Shown: positions 7,973 through 17,378, counted from the first letter of the stretch. The stretch: DNA of 31,195 nucleotides from JBBTVI01 sp038063315 (GCA_038063315.1 JBBTVI010000001.1:1-31195); one strand, 5' to 3'. The notes: generated from the sequence alone by a model not told the origin. A program made the numbers and translations.

Positions 7973-8128
7973 GTAACCCCTCACAGCCCGTATCAAGACC
8001 ACCATTATATGCGTCATTGCGAGGAGGCCTGCCGCAGGACGACGAAGCAATCCAGCAGAAATACTGGATTGCCGCGCGCCCCCTCGACAGACTCGGGGTC
8101 GCTCGCAATGACACCTGTGAGGGATTAC
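7973..8128. repeat. Complete 156-bp MITE-like palindromic element
   Basis: The element starts GTAACCCCTCACAGCC one base after the zinc-ribbon gene's stop, runs through GCGTCATTGCGAGGAGG, and returns as CGCTCGCAATGACACC followed by TGTGAGGGATTAC. Terminal inverted repeats are thus about 12 bp with one mismatch, enclosing the GTCATTGCGAG palindrome. The internal arms GCAATCCAG and CTGGATTGC form a second stem. Orientation is opposite to the copies at 21123 and 28165, judged by the longer subterminal segment. No transposase is nearby. Confidence 0.8.
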
Positions 8129-8139
8129 GGCTTAAGGGA

Positions 8140-8168
8140 TTGTCTCTTTACCCACGGTGGGGTACTAT
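8140..8168 (+). promoter_or_regulatory. Promoter of the RelE-type toxin-antitoxin operon
   Basis: TTGTCT (8140-8145), a 17-base spacer and TACTAT (8163-8168) give an acceptable promoter. The start point would be about 8175, only about three bases before the antitoxin ATG at 8178. This again points to a nearly leaderless transcript. The -35 box begins 11 bases outside the preceding repeat element. Confidence 0.45.
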
Positions 8169-8177
8169 GTAAGCAAC

Positions 8178-8402
8178 ATGGCGACAGAGATGGCGGTGAA
8201 AAAATTGACGAAAGAAATAGAAGCGCTCAAAGAAGAGGTTCATGAAATAAGGCGCTTCCTTTTGATACCATCCGCAGATGAAGAGGGGGGTTATAAAAAA
8301 GAATTTGTTAAGAAGATACTCAGTCGCGCTCGGGGCAACGGGCCTTTCTATCGGTTTGCCGATAAGGAAGCGTTTCTGAAGCATGTCCGTTCAAAGCAAT
8401 GA
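8178..8402 (+). CDS. Antitoxin-like small protein upstream of a RelE/ParE toxin
   Basis: A 74-residue protein with a long charged helix at residues about 6-30 (LTKEIEALKEEVHEIRRFL) that could dimerise. A basic, aromatic C-terminal part follows (YKKEFVKKILSRA...FYRFADKEAFLKHV), the kind of tail that wraps a RelE-family toxin. I do not recognise a named antitoxin family; the assignment rests on size, charge and position. It ends 20 bases inside the toxin gene, giving translational coupling typical of type II modules. The ATG at 8178 is preferred over a GTG at 8157 because the promoter places the mRNA start near 8175; an ATG at 8190 is also possible. Confidence 0.65.
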   Translation: MATEMAVKKLTKEIEALKEEVHEIRRFLLIPSADEEGGYKKEFVKKILSRARGNGPFYRFADKEAFLKHVRSKQ

Positions 8403-8676
8403 AGTCGTCTATGACGATGCGTTTGTGAAAGATGTCCGTCGCCTTCCGGCTGAAGTCGGGAAGAAGATTGGCGCATTGATTGAGATTTTGAGAGAAGATC
8501 CGTTTGATCCGCGACTTCACACAAAACCCTTGAGCGCGCCGCTTCAAGGGATATTTTCTTTTCGTATCGGCAGAGATTACCGTGTTGGATTTCAGCTTCG
8601 CGCGGCGCGCATAATTCATTTGCTCATGGTGGATAAACGCGGTGATATTTATCGCCACCCGCAGCGAAAGGCGTAA
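8383..8676 (+). CDS. RelE/ParE-superfamily toxin
   Basis: A 97-residue protein with the compact RelE/ParE fold. An N-terminal strand (EVVYDDAFVKDVRRL) is followed by two helices (PAEVGKKIGALIEIL), the loop DPRLHTKPLSAPLQGIFSFRIG, then the strands RDYRVGFQL and IIHLLMVDKRGDIYR. The conserved 'L...L.G..S.RIG.DYRV.F' pattern is the family signature. Members are ribosome-dependent mRNA interferases (RelE/YoeB/HigB type) or gyrase inhibitors (ParE type); the sequence does not decide which. Arg and His residues near the end (YRHPQRK) could be catalytic. It overlaps its antitoxin by 20 bases, and the glycosyltransferase gene starts three bases after its stop, so read-through into the latter is likely. 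Confidence 0.85.
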   Translation: MSVQSNEVVYDDAFVKDVRRLPAEVGKKIGALIEILREDPFDPRLHTKPLSAPLQGIFSFRIGRDYRVGFQLRAARIIHLLMVDKRGDIYRHPQRKA

Positions 8677-8679
8677 TTT

Positions 8680-9714
8680 ATGATTCTTCTTGTTGTCCCA
8701 AAACTGGATAAAAATGACGCGCGATTCGGATTTTTGCATCGCTGGTGCGAGGAATTTGCGCTCCGCGCCGAGAGCGTTGTCGTTATTGCGGACGTGATTG
8801 GCGAGACGGATATGCCGGCGAACGCGCGCGCGTGGTCCTGCGGCGGAGAAAAAGGGCGCGGCTGGCTGCGGCGGCTGTGGAAATTTTGGGAGCTATTTTC
8901 TTTTTACTATGCGCGTTCGGATGCGGTGCTTTTTTACGATGCGCCCCGCCGCGTTGTCGCTGCAGCTCCGTTTTTGCTCGCGCTCAAGAAAATGTCCGCT
9001 CTTTGGTATGCGGGGCAAATCACGCTGGCGGTTCGCCTTGCGGAGCGCTTTGTGTATTTTGTCTTTACCGTATCGGACAAGAGTTTTCGCCTGCGGTCCA
9101 AAAAAGTCATCGCTGTCGGACACGCCATTGATATTGATGTCTTTCGTCCGGTGTCCGACAGGCCGCAATCGGACACGCTTCGGCTGCTGACAGTAAGCCG
9201 TATTGCGCCGGTGTCGGATATAGAGACAGTCATTGCGGCCGCCGCCGCGCTGAAGGACATACTGCGGAGAAAGTGGACATTGACGATTGCGGGTTATCCG
9301 TCCTATCGGCGCGATGAAAAATATCTGGAGGCTCTTGAAAAATTTGTGGACAAAAAGAATCTGCATGATCGCGTACAATTTCTTTGGCCATCCGCGCCGT
9401 CTGAACTTCCGCGAATCTATAACGAACACGATATTTTTCTATCCATGTCTAAAGGCGCGGATACGGATACCGCGGTGTTTGAGGCAATGTCATCGGGCTT
9501 GACTGTGATCTCGGCCGGGGAGCAATATAAGTCAACGCTTCCCGCGCCGTATTTTCTGGAGCACCGTAAACCGGCGTTTCTCGCGCATCGCATCGCGGAG
9601 CTTGCGGATGATCCGTGGCCGAATGCGGCGCTCCGCAAAATCGCAGTTGAACGCTTTGATGTTAAAAAGGGAATTGAAAAAATGTGGGGGATGTTAAAAA
9701 CGAGTAAAGAGTAG
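8680..9714 (+). CDS. GT4-type glycosyltransferase
   Basis: A 344-residue GT-B glycosyltransferase of family 4 style, expected to act in the cytoplasm on a nucleotide-sugar donor in surface glycan assembly. The N-terminal acceptor domain is residues 1-160. The donor half begins near LRLLTVSRIAPVSDIETVI (about residue 167). The late motif DTAVFEAMSSGLTVISA holds the second Glu (about 268) of the EX7E-like signature; the first is replaced in this divergent copy (GADTDTAVFE). Average family length is about 350-400, so it is complete but short. It starts three bases after the toxin gene, with no visible ribosome binding site, and is probably co-transcribed with it by accident of position. The acceptor cannot be predicted. 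Its last codons lie in the left arm of an inverted repeat. Confidence 0.85.
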   Translation: MILLVVPKLDKNDARFGFLHRWCEEFALRAESVVVIADVIGETDMPANARAWSCGGEKGRGWLRRLWKFWELFSFYYARSDAVLFYDAPRRVVAAAPFLLALKKMSALWYAGQITLAVRLAERFVYFVFTVSDKSFRLRSKKVIAVGHAIDIDVFRPVSDRPQSDTLRLLTVSRIAPVSDIETVIAAAAALKDILRRKWTLTIAGYPSYRRDEKYLEALEKFVDKKNLHDRVQFLWPSAPSELPRIYNEHDIFLSMSKGADTDTAVFEAMSSGLTVISAGEQYKSTLPAPYFLEHRKPAFLAHRIAELADDPWPNAALRKIAVERFDVKKGIEKMWGMLKTSKE

Positions 9715-9791
9715 AGAGTAAAGAAGGCAGAGTATGAAAAAGCGGATAGGAATGAAGAAAATCTTTATTCGTTACTCTTGATTCTTTACTC
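9702..9791. repeat. Imperfect inverted repeat with 24-base arms
   Basis: The arm at 9702-9725 (GAGTAAAGAGTAGAGAGTAA...) is complementary at 20 of 24 positions to the arm at 9768-9791, across a 42-base loop. The left arm overlaps the last codons and stop of the glycosyltransferase gene. The arms are purine- or pyrimidine-rich and internally repetitive. It may act as a 3' mRNA structure or be another short palindromic repeat family. Confidence 0.65.
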
Positions 9792-9848
9792 ACGTCCTCG
9801 ACGTTGTGACTTATCCACAGCCCTTTTATTTTTTATGTGAGCGTGGTG

Positions 9849-9857
9849 TGGTATAAT
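9849..9857 (+). promoter_or_regulatory. Extended -10 promoter of the giant surface-protein gene
   Basis: TGG followed by TATAAT (TG at 9849-9850, TATAAT at 9852-9857) is a perfect extended -10 element. No good -35 box lies at the right distance, as is usual for extended -10 promoters. The start point would be about 9864, leaving an A+T-rich leader of about 50 bases before the ATG at 9916. Confidence 0.6.
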
Positions 9858-9915
9858 AATAAAATAAATAAAGTCGCTATCTTTAAATTTTTAAATCAAA
9901 ATTCAATAATATTTT

Positions 9916-12900
9916 ATGTCCTTACAAACTTCCGTGTTTTCGTTTTTTCCGGTGCTCGCGCAGAAAATCCGCGCGACGCGTTCGTGTATTGGATTCGTCA
10001 TCATCGCGATGGCGTTTTTTGTTTCTTATTGCGGTCAGGCCTATGCCGCAATTACTGTCGAGGGGCCGCCCATTGATGAACTTTTTCAGAATGTGACAGT
10101 CGGGGGAGGCGCGATATTGCCGATGGTGCGTTTTCGTCTGACGCAGTCAAGCGGCGCGGATACGGTCTCCAAAGTAGGATTTACAATCAACGCGTCCACC
10201 ACAATGACGCAGGGCGAAGTTGCCCGCGTCTCGCTATGGATGGAGTCCGGAACGCAGCCGGGTTTTCAGATTGAAAAGGATACGTTTCTTGCGGGCGCGG
10301 CGTCAACGAGTCCGATGGTGGACGGGACGCTCATCGTGTTGACGCCGACCAATCCGGTTTCCGTGGGCTCGACGGGTGGGGAATTCTATATTATTGCGAC
10401 AACGACTGCGGCGAGCGGCATCACCAACGGTCATGGATTTGACGTCCGCATGAGCGCAAATTACGCGAGTACAACATCCGGCGGTATCGGTACGGCCTTC
10501 ACGCCGCAGAGAAAAGTGACGCTTAATCAGACCGCGCCGGTCAAAATCAGCGAGGTGCGGATGGGGACGGTTTCAAGCGCTGCGGATGAATTCGTGGAAC
10601 TCCACAACACGAGTGAGGTGGATATTGATATGAGGCATCTGGGATTGACGGCCCACATTTTTTATGCGAATGGATCATCATCGCCCGTCGCGCTCAAATA
10701 TTTCAAGACCGTCCTTCCCGAGCACGGCTATTTTCTGATTGCGGCCGAATACGGTTACGGCGGCGCGGCGGTTCCGGATGCGGTTTTTTCCACAACCACC
10801 GCGGATATTCTTTTTGCCAACGGCGGATTTTCCATTGCGACGACAAGCGGCAACGGCGCGACAAGCACCGCGATTGACCGCGTCGGTTGGGGAACGCAGC
10901 AGGCGGCGAACTGCGAGAATGCCGATACCGCTGGAACCGTATGCGCTCCTGTTCTCGCCAATAACGGCGGCAGTATTGAGCGGCTGGCGCTCGGCTATCC
11001 GGACGCGACGTCTACCGAGACAACCATGGCGATTGGGGGCACGGACGCAACCAAGGGTAATGGCATAGACCGGAATGATAACTCCGCGGACTTTATTGCT
11101 CAGACAATTTCTGTCAACCCGCAAAATAGCGCCTCCCCGCCGGAATTCTCATTCGGCGGGGGCGGCCAGGATAGTGAAAAGCCGTTTGTCGTCGGGTCGT
11201 TCCCCGGTCAGGGGAGTACGGGAGTTCCTCTTGATCTGGGATTCATCGGTTTTGGATTCAATAAAATGGTCGCTTCCGGGACCATTCAGTCCGGCTCAGC
11301 AACCACCACCGTCACACTGACGGGCGGCTCTTCGACGAATCTCTGCACGAGCGTGACGTATAATCCGTTTCCTTCAAATTATGAGCCGCCAGCAAAGTGC
11401 AATCTCTCCGCGAGTTTGAGCGCGAATACGACGTATACGTTCGTCGCGACGAGCACGATCTATGACCTCTCAGGTAATGCGCTCGATCAAAATAGTTTTT
11501 CCCCGGGAAATCAGGCCTATAGCGCGACATTCACGACTGGTGCGGCCGGGCAGACACAGACAAATATCACGCCGCCCCATGTGCTCGGGACCACGCCGTT
11601 TCAGGGGAGCATCAACATTCCGACGAATCTCGCCAAGATCGCAGTCAAATTCAACGGCAATATGGATGGGACGACGCTGATCTCGACAAACATTACGCTC
11701 GGCGGCGTTTCTCTGTCGTCGTTTTCTTTTGACGCGACAACCACAACGCTCACTTTTGTCCCGGGAACTCTCTCGGCAAATACGGCATATACCCTGACTC
11801 TCGGTACGGGCGTAAAAAACTCAAACGGCATTGCCTTGCCGGCGGCTTATACATCCACATTCACGACAGGCGCGTCCGCGGATTACACGGGGCCTGCGGT
11901 GCAGGGCGTGATTCCCGCGCTTGGTTCCACACTCAAGCTCAATGCCGTCAACTTCATTGTGGTGACGGATGATGCATTGGACTCGACGACCGCAACAACT
12001 GGCGCGGTGACGCTCTCTTATGGCGGCAGCAATCTGCCCGGCACGGTCAAATACGACTCGGTTTCGGGCGAACTCTTCTTTACGGGAACCAACCTTCTTC
12101 CTGTCAATACGACAGTCACGCTGACGCTTGTGGGCGGCGCGCTCAAAAACATCACGGGTAGCAGTACGTCCAATCAAGTGTTTAACTGGACTACGGAGAC
12201 GACGAATTCCGACAGCACGGGCCCCACGGTGCTCTTCGCCAATTGCGACTCATTCGGCTGCGCCATTACTTTTGACGAGGCGGTGAAGGAGGCGGATGCG
12301 ACGACGCTTGCCAACTACGCGCTTTTTATGAATAGCGCGACGACCACGCCAAGCGCGCTTGCGGGCCACAGCGCTTCGTACGACGCGGCGCGGCGCACGG
12401 TCAAGATCTCCGGACTGCTGTTGGCACCCGGGACCGCTTATACCGCGACCGTGTCTAATGTCCGCGACATCAGCGGCAATGCAATGTCCGGCTCAGCATC
12501 GGTGAGCGGGACCATTTTGTCCTACGCGTCGTCCGGCGGTTTTCTCGGGCCCGGTGAGCAGACCGGAAGTTACGGCCCGAATCTGACGGATTTCTCGTCT
12601 TCCGGCATCGGATTCATGCCCGGCTTTATGGTGATGGCGATGAATGCGTTCATATCGGCATCCACCACGTACGGATTTGAAATTCCTTTGTCCAAGCAGA
12701 TTCCCGCAAACGGCACTATCGTTGTGTCATTTCCTTCTACGTCCGACTACGACCTCTGCTGTGCGGCAACATCATCGGCGACGAATCCCTTTGTCAGCGA
12801 GTCAAACCGCGACATCAACGGTCCTGGCGCAGGAACCATCGGTGTTAAAACGATTGCGGTCTCCAATACGGCAAAAACCGTTACATTGACTTTGGACACC

Positions 12901-15900
12901 GCGACGCGCTCGGAATCGAGCGATACGCACGATTTTTTGCGCCTTGCGCTTGTGGACATCAAGAATCCGTCAATCGCAAAGGGCATCAATACGTCCGGCT
13001 ATACGATTGAACTCAAAACCAAAGACGCATCCGGCGTGGTGCTCGAATCATTCACGTCCAATCCGGTGTTTATCAACGGCGGCGGCGCGGGAAGCGCTAC
13101 CACGACCGTGAGCGGCAATGTCAAGGGCAACGGCACCAATCTTGTCGGCGTCACGATCCGCATTATGTCCCCGCAGATTGGAATGCTTGAGTCAACAACG
13201 GATAGCTCCGGTAATTATTCTTTTGCCAATGTCCCGGTTAACACGATCTCGTCCTATGGCAATGCGGGGAGCGAATACTATCTTTTCACGGATCCGGTGG
13301 TGCGACCCTCGGCGACGTCGGTCGATTTCTTCGGTGAGACCATCCCGACGCCGGTGCTCGCCACATCGTCCACAAGCACGGTTGTCCGTAATTACACCCT
13401 GACGCCGACGTCTTCGGCGATCACGTTTACCGTCAACCTGACGGGCGACAATTCGTCAAACGGCATTTTCCGCGCAGGAGAGCAACTGGATGTGTTTGCC
13501 GGAGGCCCGTCGCGTTTTGTGCTGCAGACCGTTACGTCGGGGGCCGTCAATTACAGCGGGACATTTTTGACGAAAATTCCAATTCCTCAGGTGAATGGAT
13601 CTTGGGGTCTGGGTATCGGGCCCGCAATGCCGAAGGGAATGGGAAGCATGGATTTCGGGCCTCCGCCCGCGCCCGGGTGGGTGGTGCCAAGGCCGGTTGA
13701 AATTATCGTGGCCGGCTGCCCCAGCGCGTGTGCTGCGACCATTGATGGCGCGGCCGCGAGTTCTCGTACTTTTACGGTCTCCGCGGCGGATAAAACAATC
13801 ACGGGTATTTTGCAGGATGACAGCGCGAAAGTTCTTTCCAATGCCGATGTGTTCGCGTTCTCCGCGGCCCAGGGCGTGGGCAACCGCGCGCAGACGAGTC
13901 CGGCCGGAGTGTTTACGATTAAGGTCGGCGCCGGGTCATACAATGTCGGCGCATTCATTCCCGGCATGGGCAATTCCCGCGAGGTCCCTGTTTTGGTGGA
14001 TTCGTCCGGTAATGTCTATGTGGATGGTTCAACTGGGGTTTCGACCGGCGCCACCGGCGGAAATCCTTTTATCCTGAAGATGAAAAAACCGTCGTATACG
14101 ATCACGGGGCGCGTCTCGGACGGAACAAGCGCGGTTGCTAATGCGCCGGTGTTCGCCTACCGCACGGATTTGCCGGGCCATACGGACGCGCTGACCGATT
14201 CCTCCGGCAATTACACGCTCTATGTGGACAGCGGCTCATGGAAAGTTAACGTCTTTATTCCGGGATTTGGCGCGATGAGCGAGCAGACGGTGACGGTCAC
14301 GACCGCAAGCAAGGCCGACATAAATTTTTCTCCGTCAACGGCAACGACATTTTATCGGATTACGGGAACCGTCTATGAATCGGCGGATGCCGATATTGCG
14401 ACTTCGACCGAGACGGTTTCCGGTGTGATCGTGCGCGTGACAGGCACGAACGGAACGAACGAGGCGGTGACGGGGTCGGATGGGACGTTTACGATCCGAA
14501 TCCCGGCCGGAAGTTACACGATTGCGGACATTTTCAAGCCCGGGTACGGACGGATTGCCGCGCTCGACCAGAATCTTGCGGCGATCGGGACGCTCAACGC
14601 ATCCGCCGGAGACGTCTATACGCCGATCCGTATCGCGACGCGAAGGACCATTACGGTCAACATTAAGGATTCGTCCGGCGCGGCGCTGACGGTCGCGCGC
14701 GCATTCATTGATCTTTTTGACGCGACAAAGAACTTCGGCAACCACGCCGAGATCACGAACGGCACAACGACAACCATGCAGATTGCGGACGGGGCCTCTT
14801 CCACAATCCGCGTCTTTATTGAAGGCGTGCCGCCGACTAACGTGTCTGCGGCGTCGGACGATGCGGGGACGCTCGTGCTTTCCGGCGTGCTCCAAGTCAA
14901 CGGGAACGAAATAATTAAAATCACGATCAATACAAATACCGCCGCGCTCTCGACCGTGACGGGAACGATCTATTCGGGCAGCGCATCGGCCGGGAATGAG
15001 CTCGCCGAGGCGTGGGTGCAATTTGTGGATGCGACCAATAACGTGCACTTCGGGACTCAGGCAACGTCGAGCGGCACATATTCTATCCGGGTTGCGAACG
15101 GTACCTATCAGGTTGTTGCGACGAGGCCGGGATATGTCGGGACGCCGACGTCGCTCACGGTCTCGGCTGACACGTCCACCGCGAATTTCGTCGTCACGCA
15201 GGCCGCAGCAGTGATTTCGGGCACCGTCAAGCGCGCGGGTACCGCGGTCTCAGACGCCTTTGTCTGGGCTGAGAAAAAAGGCGGCGGATTTGCCGCAACG
15301 CGTTCCAGCACTGACGGGACATATACGCTCCGGGTGGACAGCGGAACATGGGCGGTGTATGCCGCCGCCGATGGGTATCAGAAAGCGGCATATGCGTCCA
15401 ATCCGGTTGCGGTCGGGTCAAGCGGCATTGATTTCAATTTGACGAGTACCGTGAGCATCAGCTCGAAAGTCGTTACCTCCAACACATTCACGGATTCGTC
15501 TACCGGAACAATGGAGGACACGACGCTCGGCGTTACGGTTTCGCTTGATTCCGGAGCTTTGGGCAATTCCGGCACAAACGGCTATATCTCCGTCAAGGAG
15601 ACATCGAATCTGCCGGAGACCCTGGATACGAATCTCATCAATGATACGGGTTTTGATATTGACGCGGTCAACGGCTCGAGTGCGGTGACCACGCTTCAGA
15701 CCGGCAAATCCGCGGAAATTTCCCTCACGTATACGAAGGCCGAACTTGCGACAGACGGGATTGATACGACAACAGAGGTGGCCAATTTGAAGCTCGTGAG
15801 CTGGAGCGACGACAAACGCGCGTGGGAGTCGCTGACGACAGTCGCGACGTATCTCGATTCAAGCGGCGCTCCGGTCGCATCCCCGTCGTCTGATCTGTCT

Positions 15901-17244
15901 AATGTCTCAAGCGTCCAGTTTACGACCGCATCCGCGGATCACTTCTCGGAGTACGCGCTCTCCACGCCGTCGGACGCTTCGGCTCCGGCAACGCCGACGG
16001 GTCTTGTGGCAACGCAGTCCTCAACCAATAAGGACGTTGCGGTTTCCTGGACCGCCAATACGGAATCGGATCTTTCCGGCTACTATATCTATCGCGATAC
16101 AACGCCGTCCGGCAGTTTCCCGCTCCTGAAAAATAATGGAAACTCGGCGAGTTACACGGATCCGGATTTGACGGCGGGGACATCGTATTATTACAAAGTG
16201 TCGGCGTACGATACGTCATCCAACGAATCCGCAGCAAGCGCGGCAAAAACCGTCAGTATTGAGGCGCGGAGCGGAGGTGGCGGGTCTGGCGGCGGATCAT
16301 TGTCATCCGATTCCGGTGGGGGAGGGGGTGGCACAACAGCGCCTCCGCCGCCTCCCGCAGTCCCGCCGCTGGCACCTGCTCCTGTTGCTGCTTCAACGCC
16401 GACTTCACCGCCCGTTGTGCCCATTGTAACGCGGCCTCCGCAGCCGTCATTGTCGATGCAGACGTCGGACGCACCATCTATACGTTCTGAGATGATGCAA
16501 TTGACATCCCTTTTCTTTATTAAAAATTTCGAGCGCGGTGCCCAAAGTAATGATGTCCGCCGTCTCCAACAGCTTCTTGCAACGGATTCTGAGGTTTATC
16601 CGGAAGGCCGTATAACCGGGTACTACGGCACGCTCACCGAGCAGGCCGTCAGACGGTTTCAATTGAAATATGGAATTATTGCATCGGAAAAGGATCCCGG
16701 TAGCGGCCGCTTCGGCCCGAAGACGCGCGGGAAAGTCCATGAAGTATTCGCTGGCAGGCTACCACCGTGGCCCATGACATCCGCGCCGGAAAGAGCGAAA
16801 CCGTCACCGATTGCCGTTGAGGTCTCTCCGGTCTTTACCTCTGGACTCGGACGCGGAAGCCGAAGAGAGGACGTCCGCCGTCTCCAGCAACTGCTCAATC
16901 GTGATTCGGACACGCAAGTTGATACAACCGGGGTTGGAGCACAGGGAAATGAATCCGATTATTACGGTGCATTGACCGAGCAGGCGGTTGGGCGCTTCCA
17001 GGAAAAGTACGGCATCGCGGGTCCGGGACGTCCGGGTTACGGCTATGTGGGTCCGGCGACGCGCGCGAAACTGGGCGAAGTGTTTTTCCAAGGAGGGCCT
17101 GGATTAGCGCCGGAAAGTCAGAAACCGCCGTCCGGAGCGGCCCCAGGCGGAACGCAACCATTAACCAACGAACTCCGCGATCAGATCCGACGACTGCAGG
17201 AACAAGTGGATGCGTTGAGATACCCGCCTCTGATAATTGATTAA
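9916..17244 (+). CDS. Giant exported multidomain surface protein with peptidoglycan-binding domains
   Basis: A 2442-residue protein, the largest here. Residues about 24-44 are a hydrophobic signal segment ending YAAITV. Residues about 204-398 resemble a lamin-tail domain (KISEVRMG...DEFVELHNTSE...GYFLIAAEYGYGG...DRVGWG). Four Big_5-like Ig domains follow at about 419-545, 548-655, 657-763 and 765-869, each with a 'P..G....P....I...F' strand and an 'NT.YT.T..' block. About 1061-1845 holds roughly seven carboxypeptidase-regulatory-like repeats (VSG.V...TDSSGNYSF type). About 1845-2015 is an unassigned beta-rich region, and about 2024-2116 is a fibronectin type III domain. A Gly/Ser then Pro linker leads to two peptidoglycan-binding (PG_binding_1-like) domains near 2199-2278 and 2305-2392, both with DVRRLQQLL and LTEQAV.RFQ.KYGI. 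A short coiled coil ends it. It is likely a wall-bound adhesin or surface-layer fibre; the ligand is unknown. It has its own promoter and is followed by terminator hairpins. Confidence 0.9.
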   Translation: MSLQTSVFSFFPVLAQKIRATRSCIGFVIIAMAFFVSYCGQAYAAITVEGPPIDELFQNVTVGGGAILPMVRFRLTQSSGADTVSKVGFTINASTTMTQGEVARVSLWMESGTQPGFQIEKDTFLAGAASTSPMVDGTLIVLTPTNPVSVGSTGGEFYIIATTTAASGITNGHGFDVRMSANYASTTSGGIGTAFTPQRKVTLNQTAPVKISEVRMGTVSSAADEFVELHNTSEVDIDMRHLGLTAHIFYANGSSSPVALKYFKTVLPEHGYFLIAAEYGYGGAAVPDAVFSTTTADILFANGGFSIATTSGNGATSTAIDRVGWGTQQAANCENADTAGTVCAPVLANNGGSIERLALGYPDATSTETTMAIGGTDATKGNGIDRNDNSADFIAQTISVNPQNSASPPEFSFGGGGQDSEKPFVVGSFPGQGSTGVPLDLGFIGFGFNKMVASGTIQSGSATTTVTLTGGSSTNLCTSVTYNPFPSNYEPPAKCNLSASLSANTTYTFVATSTIYDLSGNALDQNSFSPGNQAYSATFTTGAAGQTQTNITPPHVLGTTPFQGSINIPTNLAKIAVKFNGNMDGTTLISTNITLGGVSLSSFSFDATTTTLTFVPGTLSANTAYTLTLGTGVKNSNGIALPAAYTSTFTTGASADYTGPAVQGVIPALGSTLKLNAVNFIVVTDDALDSTTATTGAVTLSYGGSNLPGTVKYDSVSGELFFTGTNLLPVNTTVTLTLVGGALKNITGSSTSNQVFNWTTETTNSDSTGPTVLFANCDSFGCAITFDEAVKEADATTLANYALFMNSATTTPSALAGHSASYDAARRTVKISGLLLAPGTAYTATVSNVRDISGNAMSGSASVSGTILSYASSGGFLGPGEQTGSYGPNLTDFSSSGIGFMPGFMVMAMNAFISASTTYGFEIPLSKQIPANGTIVVSFPSTSDYDLCCAATSSATNPFVSESNRDINGPGAGTIGVKTIAVSNTAKTVTLTLDTATRSESSDTHDFLRLALVDIKNPSIAKGINTSGYTIELKTKDASGVVLESFTSNPVFINGGGAGSATTTVSGNVKGNGTNLVGVTIRIMSPQIGMLESTTDSSGNYSFANVPVNTISSYGNAGSEYYLFTDPVVRPSATSVDFFGETIPTPVLATSSTSTVVRNYTLTPTSSAITFTVNLTGDNSSNGIFRAGEQLDVFAGGPSRFVLQTVTSGAVNYSGTFLTKIPIPQVNGSWGLGIGPAMPKGMGSMDFGPPPAPGWVVPRPVEIIVAGCPSACAATIDGAAASSRTFTVSAADKTITGILQDDSAKVLSNADVFAFSAAQGVGNRAQTSPAGVFTIKVGAGSYNVGAFIPGMGNSREVPVLVDSSGNVYVDGSTGVSTGATGGNPFILKMKKPSYTITGRVSDGTSAVANAPVFAYRTDLPGHTDALTDSSGNYTLYVDSGSWKVNVFIPGFGAMSEQTVTVTTASKADINFSPSTATTFYRITGTVYESADADIATSTETVSGVIVRVTGTNGTNEAVTGSDGTFTIRIPAGSYTIADIFKPGYGRIAALDQNLAAIGTLNASAGDVYTPIRIATRRTITVNIKDSSGAALTVARAFIDLFDATKNFGNHAEITNGTTTTMQIADGASSTIRVFIEGVPPTNVSAASDDAGTLVLSGVLQVNGNEIIKITINTNTAALSTVTGTIYSGSASAGNELAEAWVQFVDATNNVHFGTQATSSGTYSIRVANGTYQVVATRPGYVGTPTSLTVSADTSTANFVVTQAAAVISGTVKRAGTAVSDAFVWAEKKGGGFAATRSSTDGTYTLRVDSGTWAVYAAADGYQKAAYASNPVAVGSSGIDFNLTSTVSISSKVVTSNTFTDSSTGTMEDTTLGVTVSLDSGALGNSGTNGYISVKETSNLPETLDTNLINDTGFDIDAVNGSSAVTTLQTGKSAEISLTYTKAELATDGIDTTTEVANLKLVSWSDDKRAWESLTTVATYLDSSGAPVASPSSDLSNVSSVQFTTASADHFSEYALSTPSDASAPATPTGLVATQSSTNKDVAVSWTANTESDLSGYYIYRDTTPSGSFPLLKNNGNSASYTDPDLTAGTSYYYKVSAYDTSSNESAASAAKTVSIEARSGGGGSGGGSLSSDSGGGGGGTTAPPPPPAVPPLAPAPVAASTPTSPPVVPIVTRPPQPSLSMQTSDAPSIRSEMMQLTSLFFIKNFERGAQSNDVRRLQQLLATDSEVYPEGRITGYYGTLTEQAVRRFQLKYGIIASEKDPGSGRFGPKTRGKVHEVFAGRLPPWPMTSAPERAKPSPIAVEVSPVFTSGLGRGSRREDVRRLQQLLNRDSDTQVDTTGVGAQGNESDYYGALTEQAVGRFQEKYGIAGPGRPGYGYVGPATRAKLGEVFFQGGPGLAPESQKPPSGAAPGGTQPLTNELRDQIRRLQEQVDALRYPPLIID

Positions 17245-17262
17245 AGGATAATTGCGGGTGCG

Positions 17263-17291
17263 TATATGCCCACAATGAATTGGGGCATATA
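17263..17291 (+). terminator. Hairpin after the giant gene
   Basis: TATATGCCC (17263-17271) pairs perfectly with GGGCATATA (17283-17291) around an 11-base loop, 18 bases after the stop codon. There is no U-tract. Further downstream, 17305-17335, an A-rich arm and T-rich arm (AAAAA..GAAAA / TTTTCGCTTTTT) make a second, interrupted hairpin ending in T residues. Together they probably end the 7.3-kb transcript. Confidence 0.6.
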
Positions 17292-17346
17292 TCAACGGCG
17301 CTCGCAAAAAATGAAAACGAATTTTCGCTTTTTGTTCGCTGGTTGA

Positions 17347-17378
17347 TATAAAACCGCCGGGTACCCGGCGGTTTTATA
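17347..17378. terminator. Bidirectional terminator, perfect 32-base palindrome
   Basis: All 32 bases are self-complementary: 14 paired bases on each side of a GTAC loop. A-rich ends flank a CCGCCGGG core and T-rich ends follow it (CGGCGGTTTTATA). It lies between convergent transcripts, the giant gene on the plus strand and the NUDIX operon on the minus strand, and has a U-run in both directions. It is a textbook bidirectional intrinsic terminator. Confidence 0.85.

Noticed and set aside
9811..9819. TTATCCACA, a perfect DnaA box, next to an A+T-rich stretch
   Set aside because: Only one copy was seen, with no cluster, and no dnaA, dnaN or parB-like gene nearby. One such 9-mer by chance in 31 kb is not surprising, so no origin is called.
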